From NCBI RefSeq assembly GCF_027620315.1, contig NZ_JAPNNL010000009.1:18104-82103 (forward strand): a DNA stretch of 64,000 bases, in the 5' to 3' direction. Of the stretch, positions 25,144-32,635 are shown in pieces. Within the stretch, counting starts at the first letter, position 1. Each line of letters starts with the position of its first letter. The notes under the pieces were generated by a model. That model was not told the origin of the DNA, searched no databases, and worked only from the letters and a program-made list of their open reading frames with translations. Source of the DNA: Nonomuraea corallina (GTDB lineage Bacteria; Actinomycetota; Actinomycetes; Streptosporangiales; Streptosporangiaceae). The position numbers were made by a program, and so were the translations under genes.

Positions 25144-25952
25144 CGGACAAATGGTCGCAGATGCGAGCCCAGCGCCGGGCAGCCGAGATACTTCTCGGCG
25201 GTGTGGAAGTCGATCCAGTCGAGGTTGACCAGCTCTTCGGCGTCGACGCCGGTGAAACAGCCGGCCAGCGCGGGCGGGATGGCGGCGATGTCGTGCGCGT
25301 CGGCGATGTTCACCCAGCGCCGCACGCCCTTGGGCCGCTCGCCGCGGCCGTTGATCGGGGCGGGCAGCAGGCGTTCGAAGACGACGTCGCGCATGCCGAG
25401 CGGGCTGCCCAGCGTGATGAGCAGGTCGGCCTCCAGGTCGGGATGCGCCCAGAAGGTCTCGTACGTGATGACGCTGCCGAGAGAGTGGGCGATGACCACC
25501 TTGGGGCGGTTGCGGCGGATGGTGTCGGCGACCACCCCCCGCACGCGCGCGCGCCTGCCGGGGTCGGTCAGGTAGGCGGCGACCTCGGGGGCGAACAGCT
25601 CGGCGAAGGCGGCCGACCGGCTGTCGAGCCGCGACAGCACCCAGGCGGTGAACGACCTGAGCGCGCCGGTGAGGTGCTCGCCGAAGCCGAGGTTCCTGGC
25701 CCAGCCGGCCAGCACCTCGTGGCGGGCGGCCTCCAGGGCGGCCGCCCTCGCCGCCGGAGCGGGGTCGCGCAGCAGGTGGGAGAAGTACGCGACCTCGCTG
25801 ATGTACGCCCTGGCGGGACCGCCGAGCGAGGCGTTGAGGTAGCGGTCCCACTTCAGCCGCATGGCGGTGGCGGCCCCGGCAGCCGATCCGCCCGCCTTGA
25901 CGTAGTAGTCGTACTTGCCGATGCCGTGCACGCCGACGATGCCCGCGGTCAT
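25140..25952 (-). CDS. Lipase-like alpha/beta hydrolase-fold protein of unknown substrate
   Basis: A 270-residue soluble protein with GGGGGAG 6 nt before the ATG. The N-terminus IVGVHGIGKYDYYVKAGG resembles the oxyanion-hole strand of lipases and IAHSLGSVITYETF (Ser near 155) is a clear nucleophile elbow. An Asp in NIADAHDIAAIPP and a His in WIDFHTAEKYLG are candidates for the rest of the triad. No signal peptide is present, so it acts inside the cell. It is co-translated with the HAD gene downstream. The exact family is not recognised. Confidence 0.7.
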   Translation of the reverse strand: MTAGIVGVHGIGKYDYYVKAGGSAAGAATAMRLKWDRYLNASLGGPARAYISEVAYFSHLLRDPAPAARAAALEAARHEVLAGWARNLGFGEHLTGALRSFTAWVLSRLDSRSAAFAELFAPEVAAYLTDPGRRARVRGVVADTIRRNRPKVVIAHSLGSVITYETFWAHPDLEADLLITLGSPLGMRDVVFERLLPAPINGRGERPKGVRRWVNIADAHDIAAIPPALAGCFTGVDAEELVNLDWIDFHTAEKYLGCPALGSHLRPFVR

Positions 25953-26133
25953 GACAACTCCCCCATCCGTGGATACGCGATAGTGGCATACGCCGCTTGC
26001 GGGCCGCCGTCAACGGCCGCAGGTGGAATCGTCTCCGTATCGGGGAGTGTTAGGGGTGTGGCGGGAAATGTCGTTGCCCGGCGTGCCCGCCGATCTGTAC
26101 GTTGACCGTGCCGTAGCGAGAGGAAGGACCGTC

Positions 26134-26541
26134 ATGCTCGCCGCCCTGGTCGTCAGCGACTCGGTCGTCATCCCCGACGCCGAGCTCGTCTGGCGTTTCT
26201 CCCGGTCCTCAGGCCCGGGCGGGCAGGGGGTCAACACCACCGACAGCCGGGTGGAGCTGATCTTCGACGTGGCGGCCTCGACGGCGCTCTCCCCCGCGCT
26301 GAAGGCCCGCGCCCTGGCGCGGCTCGGCTCGCCGACGATCACCATCGCCGCCTCCGAGCACCGCTCCCAGCTCCGCAACCGGGAGGCCGCGCAGCGGCGG
26401 CTGGCCCAGCGGATCCGCGAGGCGATCGCGCCGCCGCCCAAGCGCAGGCGGCCGACCAAGCCGAGCCGCGGCTCGGTGGAGCGGCGGCTGGCGGGCAAGA
26501 AGCAGCGTTCCGAGGTGAAGCGGCTGCGCCGGGAGCTCTGA
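26134..26541 (+). CDS. arfB: Alternative ribosome-rescue factor ArfB / peptidyl-tRNA hydrolase
   Basis: A 135-residue class I release-factor-like protein; ATG at 26134 with AGGAAGG 7 nt upstream. It has the GGQ catalytic loop (SSGPGGQGVNTTDSRVEL) at about residues 23-40 and a basic, Lys/Arg-rich C-terminal tail (APPPKRRRPTKPSRG, RLAGKKQRSEVKRL) that enters the empty mRNA channel of stalled ribosomes. It hydrolyses peptidyl-tRNA on ribosomes lacking a stop codon. The stop codon and the last four codons are part of a 15-bp unit repeated four times. Confidence 0.9.
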   Translation: MLAALVVSDSVVIPDAELVWRFSRSSGPGGQGVNTTDSRVELIFDVAASTALSPALKARALARLGSPTITIAASEHRSQLRNREAAQRRLAQRIREAIAPPPKRRRPTKPSRGSVERRLAGKKQRSEVKRLRREL

Positions 26542-26587
26542 GGCCGGGAGCTCTGAGGCCGGGAGCTCTGAGGCCGGGAGCTCTGAG
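26528..26587. repeat. Four perfect 15-bp tandem repeats over the arfB stop
   Basis: GCCGGGAGCTCTGAG is repeated four times without change, starting in the last codons of arfB and continuing downstream to within 7 nt of the convergent FMN-reductase stop. The first copy carries the arfB stop codon. Perfect identity suggests a recent or unstable expansion. Confidence 0.9.
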
Positions 26588-26593
26588 CGAGTC

Positions 26594-27127
26594 TCAGGCC
26601 GACAGCATCGGCTCGCGCAGATGGGCCTGGCACAGCTGCGCGACCATCTCGCGGACCTGGCCGCGCAGGTCACGGGCCCAGAGCCGGCCGTTGTCGTCGA
26701 AGTGGGGGCAGACCGGCGAGATCACCAGCTCCGAGCCGACCGCCACCGCCCCCGCTCCCAACAGCTCCTTGTACAGTTCGGCCTGCGCCCACATGGCGCC
26801 GCAGGCGCGGGCGCTGGCGCACATGACCGCCACGTGCTTGCCGTCGAGCGTGCCGGCCCGCCCCATCCAGTCCAGCGCGTACTCCAGCTCGGTCGGCAGC
26901 AGGCTGTGCTCAGGGGCGGTGAGCACGAGCGCGTCGGCCCCGTCCACCAGCGCGAGCAGCTCGCGGACCACCTGCGGGGCGGGTCCCGGGGCGTACGGCG
27001 GGATCTCGCCCAGGCGGGACCAGGTCTCGAAGGCGGCGCCCGGCGGCAGTTCGCCCCGGATGGCGTCCAGGAGCCGGTTGATGTACGAACCCCCGTGGAG
27101 GCTGGCGGCGATCCCGATGATTTTCAC
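26594..27127 (-). CDS. NADPH-dependent FMN reductase
   Basis: A 177-residue flavodoxin-fold reductase: phosphate-binding loop GIAASLHGGSYINRLL at residues 5-20 and the motif LTAPEHSLLPTELEYALDW in place of the common PEYN.S.P. The His/Leu variant in that loop is atypical. It reduces FMN with NADPH and may supply reduced flavin to a monooxygenase or act on quinones or azo compounds. The 241 nt upstream have no recognised gene. Single gene, minus strand, convergent with arfB. Confidence 0.8.
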   Translation of the reverse strand: MKIIGIAASLHGGSYINRLLDAIRGELPPGAAFETWSRLGEIPPYAPGPAPQVVRELLALVDGADALVLTAPEHSLLPTELEYALDWMGRAGTLDGKHVAVMCASARACGAMWAQAELYKELLGAGAVAVGSELVISPVCPHFDDNGRLWARDLRGQVREMVAQLCQAHLREPMLSA

Positions 27128-27368
27128 CCGCTACTCCCGGAAAGGTGTCGTCTACGGCTCCTGCTCAGAAAATCTGCCCGATGCCGTGGATGCCCAAGAC
27201 CATCCTTCAGTCAAGAGGGCGCACGTTTCGGCGTGGCGTCCCGCGGTCGCCGAAGCGGACACCTCGCCCCCGGTCCTGCCGCCGCCCCAGCCCTTCGACG
27301 AACTCGGGCGGCAGCAGGTCACGCCGGGTCGGCAGCAGCGGCCCGAGCCACGCCCCGGCCCTTGACGG
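27128..27368. other. Intergenic region, possible small ORF on the minus strand
   Basis: No established gene is visible. On the minus strand a GTG at 27322 opens a 56-codon frame that begins VTCCRPS and ends 36 nt before the FMN reductase. The CCRPS string also occurs in the metNIQ leader ORF. No ribosome-binding site or -10 box supports it, so it is not called as a gene. Confidence 0.25.
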
Positions 27369-28292
27369 TCACCCCCGGGCGCGCGCCCTGCGCTCCTCCC
27401 TGCGGGCGACGAACCGGGCGGCGGTCTCCTCGGTCCTCTTCAGGAACGCCGCCAGCTCCTCCCGGGCCTGCTCGCCCTCGGGCCCGAGGCCCGTCTTGTC
27501 GAACACGGACCACTGCCGCAGCACCGGCATGAGCACGTCGTCGAGGTGGAGGCGCAGGTCGTAGATCCCCTCGTGGGCGATGGTCATCGCCATGCGGGTG
27601 AAGCCCGCGATGTTGGAGCCGGGCATCTGGAAGGTGGTCACCACGTCGGTGACGGCCCGCATGGTCTGGTCGGGGTCCAGCTCGAAGGCCGACTTGAGCA
27701 GGTTGCGGTAGAAGAGCATGTGCAGGTTCTCGTCGGCGGCGATGCGGGCGAGCAGCCGCTCGCAGCCCTCGTCGCCGGAGGCCGTGCCGGTGTTGCGGTG
27801 CGCGATGCGGGTCGCCAGCTCCTGGAAGGAGACGTAGGCGAGCTGCTGCAGCATCGTGCCGTAGTCGGTGATGAAGCCGCTCTGCATGTGGGCCATGCGG
27901 GCGCGCTCCAGCTTGACCGGGTCGACCGCGCGGGTCACGGTCAGGTAGTCGCGGATCGCGGTGCCGTGGCGATCCTCCTCGGCCGTCCAGCGGTGCACCC
28001 AGGTGCCCCAGGCGCCGTCGCGGCCGAAGGTGGTGGCGATCTCGTGGTGGTAACTGGGCAGGTTGTCCTCGGTCAGCAGGTTGACGATGAGCGACACGCG
28101 CGCCGGCTCGGGCAGCTTGGAGTCGCTCTCCTTCCAGGCCTCCCCGCCGTAGGGGCCGTCGAAGTCGCGCCCTTCGCTCCACGGGACGTACTCGTGGGGG
28201 AACCACTCCTTCGCCATCTTCTCGTGGCGGTCGAGCTCACCGGCCACGACCGGCTCCAGCTCATGGAGCAGCTGCGTCTGGGTCATCGCCAT
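27369..28292 (-). CDS. Acyl-ACP desaturase (soluble, di-iron, DesA2-like)
   Basis: A 307-residue stearoyl-ACP-desaturase-family protein. The two di-iron motifs are EEDRHG at about residues 105-110 and DENLH at about 190, with a further Glu in LLTEDNLPSYHH near 75. It introduces a double bond into acyl chains carried on ACP, using ferredoxin and oxygen. The length and N-terminus match actinobacterial DesA2. AGGAGAGG lies 9 nt before the ATG (a second ATG is 6 nt downstream). The upstream region has a 12-bp palindrome that may bind a fatty-acid-responsive regulator. Confidence 0.9.
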   Translation of the reverse strand: MAMTQTQLLHELEPVVAGELDRHEKMAKEWFPHEYVPWSEGRDFDGPYGGEAWKESDSKLPEPARVSLIVNLLTEDNLPSYHHEIATTFGRDGAWGTWVHRWTAEEDRHGTAIRDYLTVTRAVDPVKLERARMAHMQSGFITDYGTMLQQLAYVSFQELATRIAHRNTGTASGDEGCERLLARIAADENLHMLFYRNLLKSAFELDPDQTMRAVTDVVTTFQMPGSNIAGFTRMAMTIAHEGIYDLRLHLDDVLMPVLRQWSVFDKTGLGPEGEQAREELAAFLKRTEETAARFVARREERRARARG

Positions 28293-28314
28293 ATAGAGAT
28301 CCTCTCCTGAAAGT

Positions 28315-28326
28315 TACGGCACCGTA
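28315..28326. promoter_or_regulatory. 12-bp palindrome upstream of the desaturase
   Basis: TACGG and CCGTA flank a 2-nt centre (28315-28326), with a second 8-bp palindrome GGGTACCC at 28332-28339. Both lie in the 79-bp divergent gap between the desaturase and the Nudix gene. Confidence 0.4.
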
Positions 28327-28359
28327 GGTTAGGGTACCCCAGAGGCGCCCGGATCAACG

Positions 28360-28365
28360 TAGGCT
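28360..28365 (+). promoter_or_regulatory. -10 box of leaderless Nudix transcript
   Basis: TAGGCT ends 6 nt before the ATG at 28372. Confidence 0.6.
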
Positions 28366-28371
28366 GGGCCG

Positions 28372-28836
28372 ATGCGACCCAGCGTCCGGGGTCTCGTCCT
28401 CGACGACGAGCGCCTGCTGATCTTCCGCCGTACGGTCCCGGGCCGTCCCGTCTACTGGTCGGTGCCCGGCGGGCACGTCGAGCCCGGCGACGCCACGCTC
28501 GAACACACCCTCCGCCGCGAACTGCTGGAGGAACTGGGCGCGACGGTCTCGGCCGTGACCCCGCTGACCACGGTCAGCTACCCGTGGGAGGGCGGGGTCA
28601 AGACGCAGCACGTGTACGGGTGCCGCCTGGTGGCGATGGACCCGGCGCTGCGGCACGGGCCCGAGGTGGACGACCCCGCGCGAGGGATCTACGAGGTCGA
28701 ACGGGTGCCGCTGGAGAGGGAGCAGATCACCTCGCGCCATGTGGTGCCGGAGGCGGTGGCGGGCTACCTGTCGGGCCACATCACCGCGCTGCCGAGGCTC
28801 ATCGCCGGTCCTCGATCTCCCACAGGTGGTCGATGA
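28372..28836 (+). CDS. Nudix hydrolase
   Basis: A 154-residue Nudix-fold enzyme. The Nudix box runs GGHVEPGDATLEHTLRRELL then EELG, matching G-x5-E-x7-REUxEExGU except that the first Glu is Asp (PGD). The metal-binding RExxEE core is intact. It hydrolyses a nucleoside diphosphate linked to another moiety; no specificity motif is obvious. It is transcribed from a leaderless promoter divergent from the desaturase. Its last 38 nt overlap the convergent DinB-like gene. Confidence 0.88.
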   Translation: MRPSVRGLVLDDERLLIFRRTVPGRPVYWSVPGGHVEPGDATLEHTLRRELLEELGATVSAVTPLTTVSYPWEGGVKTQHVYGCRLVAMDPALRHGPEVDDPARGIYEVERVPLEREQITSRHVVPEAVAGYLSGHITALPRLIAGPRSPTGGR

Positions 28837-29422
28837 CGTGCCAGGCGACGCGGCGGCGGGCGTAGGCGGGCGGCCAGGCGGTCTCCGGCGGCGGCCGCCA
28901 CGGCCGGGCGAGCACCTCGGCCAGTTCGGCGCGCATCGCGTCCACGTCGGCGCGTGAGGTGTAGGGCTTGTGCCGGACCCCGACCTGCCGGGCGTAGCCG
29001 CGCTCGGAGTCCTGGACGTGGTTGACCATCTTGGTCAGGTCGCGCCCGCCGCCGCGGGGGCCCTTGGCCAGCTCCTCCGGCGACTCGCCCGCGACCTCGT
29101 CGAAGAGCTGCCAGGCGGCCCTGATGAGGCCCACCTCGCGCCGGGCGACGTCCTCGCCGACCGGCTCCAGGTCCTGTTCGGGGATGGCCCCGGGGGCGCC
29201 GAAGTCGGTCGTCGCGCCGCCGGGCACCACGGCGACCACCTCGGGATCGCCGGGGTCGAACGCGAGCCCGGCCCGCTCGGCGATCACCCGGTAGCGCGGG
29301 GCGTACCGCACCAGCAGGTCGATCGCGGCCTCCTCGCCCTTGGCGACGCGACACCAGCCGGGCCAGTCGAGCGAGCAGGCGAAGACTCTCTTCGGGCCTC
29401 GCTCCAGGTAGATGCGGGTCAT
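28799..29422 (-). CDS. DinB-like protein of unknown function
   Basis: A 207-residue soluble protein; ATG at 29422 with CAGGCT ending 7 nt upstream as a leaderless -10. The N-terminus MTRIYLERGPKRVFACSLDW is characteristic of a conserved actinobacterial family. The C-terminal half (FDEVAGESPEELAKG, MVNHVQDSERGYARQVG, RRVAWHVIDHLWEIEDR) has spaced histidines like a DinB/mycothiol-dependent four-helix bundle that binds a metal. The N-terminal part resembles a HicB-like fold (CSLDWPGWCRVAKGEEAA). Function is not known. Confidence 0.75.
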   Translation of the reverse strand: MTRIYLERGPKRVFACSLDWPGWCRVAKGEEAAIDLLVRYAPRYRVIAERAGLAFDPGDPEVVAVVPGGATTDFGAPGAIPEQDLEPVGEDVARREVGLIRAAWQLFDEVAGESPEELAKGPRGGGRDLTKMVNHVQDSERGYARQVGVRHKPYTSRADVDAMRAELAEVLARPWRPPPETAWPPAYARRRVAWHVIDHLWEIEDRR

Positions 29423-29448
29423 GGCGGCAAGCCTGCCACCCATACCTG

Positions 29449-30243
29449 TCAGTCTCCGGCAGGTTCGATCAGGTCGGCGAGGTCGGCCACGGAGTCGACG
29501 ATGAGCGACGGGCGGTAGGGGAAACGGTCGACCTCGTGACGCTGGGTGACGCCGGTCAGGACGAGGATGGTGAACAGGCCGGCCTCCATGCCGCACACGA
29601 TGTCGGTGTCCATCCGGTCGCCGATCATGGCGGTGGTCTCGCTGTGGCCGCCGATCTCGTTGAGCGCGCTGCGCATCATGCGCGGGTTGGGCTTGCCGAC
29701 GAAGTAGGGGTGGACCCCGGTGGCGCGGGTGATCATCGCGGCTACGGCGCCGCAGGCGGGCAGCGAGCCCTCGGTGGACGGGCCGACCGGGTCGGGGTTG
29801 GTGGCGATGAACCGGGCGCCGCCCTCGATGAGCCGGATGGCCCGGGTGATCTGGGTGAAGCTGTAGGTGCGGGTCTCGCCCAGCACGACGTAGTCGGGGC
29901 CGAGGTCGGTGAGCACGTAGCCGGCGGCGTGCAGGGCGGTGGTCAGCCCCGCCTCGCCGATGACGAACGCCGAGCCGCCGGGCCGCTGGTCCTCCAGGAA
30001 CTGGGCGGTGGCCAGGGCGGAGGTGTAGATCGACTCGGCGGGCACGTCGAGGCCGGCCGCGGCCAGCCGGACCGACAGGTCGCGCTGGGTGTAGATGGAG
30101 TTGTTGGTCAGCACCCGGAACGGCTTGCCCGACTCGCCGAGCCGCTTGACGAAGGCGTCGGCGCCGGGCACCGGCCGCCCTTCGTGGACGAGGACCCCGT
30201 CCATGTCGGACAGCCAGAAGTCGATCCGCTTACGCTCGGTCAC
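29449..30243 (-). CDS. HAD-IIA family phosphatase (NagD-like)
   Basis: A 264-residue HAD-IIA hydrolase: motif [14 protein letters not shown] with both aspartates, motif II VLTNNS, motif III Lys in [10 protein letters not shown], motif [13 protein letters not shown]. The IIA cap lies between motifs II and III. NagD-like enzymes dephosphorylate nucleotides or sugar phosphates. The GTG start at 30243 is supported by TAGGAT ending 6 nt upstream. It is divergent from the M20 amidohydrolase gene. Confidence 0.9.
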   Translation of the reverse strand: MTERKRIDFWLSDMDGVLVHEGRPVPGADAFVKRLGESGKPFRVLTNNSIYTQRDLSVRLAAAGLDVPAESIYTSALATAQFLEDQRPGGSAFVIGEAGLTTALHAAGYVLTDLGPDYVVLGETRTYSFTQITRAIRLIEGGARFIATNPDPVGPSTEGSLPACGAVAAMITRATGVHPYFVGKPNPRMMRSALNEIGGHSETTAMIGDRMDTDIVCGMEAGLFTILVLTGVTQRHEVDRFPYRPSLIVDSVADLADLIEPAGD

Positions 30244-30249
30244 CGGATC

Positions 30250-30255
30250 ATCCTA
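30250..30255 (-). promoter_or_regulatory. -10 box of leaderless HAD-IIA transcript
   Basis: TAGGAT on the minus strand ends 6 nt before the GTG at 30243. Confidence 0.55.
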
Positions 30256-30295
30256 GCGAGCCCGTCATATCGACTTCTCAACCGGGACATGAAGA

Positions 30296-31516
30296 ATGTC
30301 GTTCATGTCGTTCACCGAAGCCGCTCAGGACATGCGGGACGAACTCGTCCGGCTGCGCCACTCCCTGCACACCACGCCGGAGATCGGGCTGAACCTGCCG
30401 AAGACGCAGGAGAAGGTGCTGACGGCCCTCGACGGGCTGCCGCTGGAGATCACCCTGGGCACGGCGCTCAGCTCGGTGACGGCGGTGCTGCGGGGCGGCC
30501 GCCCCGGCCCGGCCGTGCTGCTGCGCGGCGACATGGACGCGCTGCCCGTCACCGAGCGCACCGAGCTGCCGTACGCCTCGCGGATCGAGGGCCGGATGCA
30601 CGCGTGCGGGCACGACCTGCACACGGCCATGCTGGCGGGCGCGGCGCACCTGCTCAGCGCCCGGCGCGAGGAGCTGGCCGGTGACGTGATCTTCATGTTC
30701 CAGCCGGGCGAGGAGGGCTGCGAGGGCGCCCGGTACATGATCGACGAGGGCGTGCTGGACGCGGCCGGCGACCCGCCGGTGGCCGCGTACGGGATGCACG
30801 TGGTGTCGTCGGTCCTGCCGCCGGGCCTGTTCGCCTCGCGGCCCGGGCCCATCATGGCGGCGGCGGACGTGTTCGCGGTGAAGGTGAAGGGGCGCGGCGG
30901 GCACGGCTCCACCCCGCACCTGTCCCGCGACCCGATCCAGGCCGGGTGCGAGATGGTGACCGCGATGCAGACCATGGTCACCCGGACGTTCGACGTCTTC
31001 GACCCGGTGGTGGTGACCGTCGGCAGCTTCCACGGCGGGTCGACGGACAACGTCATCCCCGGCGAGGCACAATTCGAGGCGACGGTCCGGACGTTCAGCG
31101 TGGCCAACCGGACCCTGGTGAAGCGGCGCCTGGTCGAGGTGGTGGAGGCCATCGCGGCGGCGCACGACCTGAAGGTGGAGGCGTCGTTCGGCATGGGCTA
31201 TCCGGTGACGGTCAACGACTCCGCCGAGGCGGCGTTCGCCGGCGCCACGGCCGACGGCCTGTTCGGTCCCGGCCGTTTCGTCGTCTCGCCGCGGCCCGTC
31301 ATGGGGTCGGAGGACTTCTCGTACGTGCTGGAGCGGGTGCCGGGGGCGTTCGTGTTCCTGGGCGCGTGCCCGCCCGATCGCGACCCGGCGACCGCGCCCT
31401 ACAACCACTCCCCCGAGGCGGTCTTCGACGACGCGGTGCTGCCCGACGGGGCCGCGCTGTACGCGTCGCTGGCGCACGAGCGGCTGGCCGCGGCGGATGC
31501 GGGCCTGGGCGGTTGA
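30296..31516 (+). CDS. M20-family amidohydrolase (hippurate hydrolase / aminoacylase type)
   Basis: A 406-residue M20D enzyme: metal ligands in [15 protein letters not shown], catalytic Glu in [11 protein letters not shown], His in AYGMHV and the C-terminal His in YNHSPE. The dimerisation domain with [15 protein letters not shown] lies in the middle. It hydrolyses N-acyl amino acids. The first 18 nt of the gene are a 9-bp duplication (ATGTCGTTC twice), giving two equivalent starts at 30296 and 30305; the second gives the usual N-terminus [14 protein letters not shown]. The next gene starts inside its 3' end. Confidence 0.88.
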   Translation: MSFMSFTEAAQDMRDELVRLRHSLHTTPEIGLNLPKTQEKVLTALDGLPLEITLGTALSSVTAVLRGGRPGPAVLLRGDMDALPVTERTELPYASRIEGRMHACGHDLHTAMLAGAAHLLSARREELAGDVIFMFQPGEEGCEGARYMIDEGVLDAAGDPPVAAYGMHVVSSVLPPGLFASRPGPIMAAADVFAVKVKGRGGHGSTPHLSRDPIQAGCEMVTAMQTMVTRTFDVFDPVVVTVGSFHGGSTDNVIPGEAQFEATVRTFSVANRTLVKRRLVEVVEAIAAAHDLKVEASFGMGYPVTVNDSAEAAFAGATADGLFGPGRFVVSPRPVMGSEDFSYVLERVPGAFVFLGACPPDRDPATAPYNHSPEAVFDDAVLPDGAALYASLAHERLAAADAGLGG

Positions 31517-32474
31517 CCGGCCGGGGCCGATGGCGTCCCGGCCGCTGGTCATGGTGGAGCGGGCGGTGCCCGAGCCCGGCCCCGGCGAGGTGCTGGTGCG
31601 GGTGGAGGCGTGCGGCGCCTGCCGCACCGACCTGCACCTGGCCGAGGGCGACCTGCCGCCGCGCGCCCCGCTGACCACGCCCGGCCACCAGGTGGTCGGC
31701 CGGGTGGTGCTGCCCGACGGGGGCGACGGCGAGCGGGTCGGGGTGGCGTGGCTGCGCTCGACCTGCGGGCGCTGCCGCTACTGCGTGCGCGGCATGGAGA
31801 ACCTGTGCCCCCGGTCCACGTACACCGGCTGGGACGCGAACGGCGGGTTCGCCGACTACCTGACGGCGCGGCACGACTACGTCTACCCGCTGCCCGAGGG
31901 CGTGCCGGCCGAGCGGCTGGCGCCGCTGCTGTGCGCGGGCATCGTCGGCTACCGCGCGCTGCTCCGCTGCGACCTGCCCGAAGGCGGGCGGCTGGGCGTC
32001 TACGGTTTCGGCGCCTCGGCCCACCTGACCGCGCAGGCGGCGATCGCCATGGGGGCGACCGTGCACGTGGTGACCCGCGCGGCCCGGCACCGGGAGCTGG
32101 CGCTGGAGCTGGGCGCGGCCTCGGCGGGCGACCTGCCGCCGGAGCCGCTCGACGCGGCCATCCTGTTCGCGCCGGTCGGCGACCTGGTGCCGCCCGCCCT
32201 GGGGGCGCTGGACCGGGGCGGCACGCTCGCCGTCGCCGGCATCCACCTGAGCGACATCCCGTCGCTGAACTACGACCGCCATCTGTTCCAGGAGCGGACG
32301 CTGCGCAGCGTCACGGCCAACACGCGGGCCGACGGCCGTGCGTACCTGGAGCTGACGCGCGAGCACCCGCCGAGGGTCAGCAGCGTCGCGTACGCGTTCG
32401 AGGACGCGGGCAGGGCGCTGGCCGACATCGAAAGCGACCAGGTCAAGGGCGCCGCCGTCATTCTCGTAGGCTGA
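31497..32474 (+). CDS. Zinc-dependent alcohol dehydrogenase (AdhA-like)
   Basis: A 325-residue medium-chain dehydrogenase. The catalytic zinc Cys is in [10 protein letters not shown], then GHQ ([10 protein letters not shown]) where many family members have GHE; the Gln form is usual in the AdhA-like branch. The structural zinc cysteines are [15 protein letters not shown]. The nucleotide-binding motif is [14 protein letters not shown]. It oxidises alcohols or reduces aldehydes with NAD(P). It overlaps the amidohydrolase by 20 nt, so the two are probably co-transcribed; a joint pathway is not evident. Confidence 0.88.
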   Translation: MRAWAVDRPGPMASRPLVMVERAVPEPGPGEVLVRVEACGACRTDLHLAEGDLPPRAPLTTPGHQVVGRVVLPDGGDGERVGVAWLRSTCGRCRYCVRGMENLCPRSTYTGWDANGGFADYLTARHDYVYPLPEGVPAERLAPLLCAGIVGYRALLRCDLPEGGRLGVYGFGASAHLTAQAAIAMGATVHVVTRAARHRELALELGAASAGDLPPEPLDAAILFAPVGDLVPPALGALDRGGTLAVAGIHLSDIPSLNYDRHLFQERTLRSVTANTRADGRAYLELTREHPPRVSSVAYAFEDAGRALADIESDQVKGAAVILVG

Positions 32475-32514
32475 GAGCCGCCCCGGTGAAGGCGAGCGTC
32501 ACGGCGACCCACGA

Positions 32515-32529
32515 TGAAGGAAAGTTACA
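32515..32529. promoter_or_regulatory. 15-bp motif shared with the namZ-murQ gap, upstream of the importer operon
   Basis: TGAAGGAAAGTTACA matches 12 of 15 positions of TGAAAGATATTTACA at 40556-40570. It lies 26 nt upstream of the -35 box of the importer operon. AT-rich and partly palindromic (TGAA ... TTACA), it stands out from the GC-rich background. Confidence 0.5.
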
Positions 32530-32554
32530 TTAGCCTCACAGTCGCTGGAGATTA

Positions 32555-32583
32555 TTGACGCACCTTCCGGGTGACCGTAGGGT
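32555..32583 (+). promoter_or_regulatory. Consensus-like promoter of the peptide importer operon
   Basis: -35 TTGACG (32555-32560) and -10 TAGGGT (32578-32583) separated by exactly 17 nt, the best housekeeping-type promoter in the window. It leaves a leader of about 46 nt before the ATG at 32636. Confidence 0.75.
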
Positions 32584-32635
32584 CCGGTCAATCCCACAGA
32601 TCCTCATCAGGTCCGAACTTTCCCCGGAGCGGTAC

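Noticed and set aside
26528..26587. CRISPR array
   Set aside because: The units are 15 bp with no spacers, and there are no cas genes. It is a simple tandem repeat.
32555..32635. Upstream start (TTG at 32555) for the peptide-binding lipoprotein
   Set aside because: That TTG is the -35 box TTGACG of the operon promoter. The signal peptide and ribosome-binding site support 32636.
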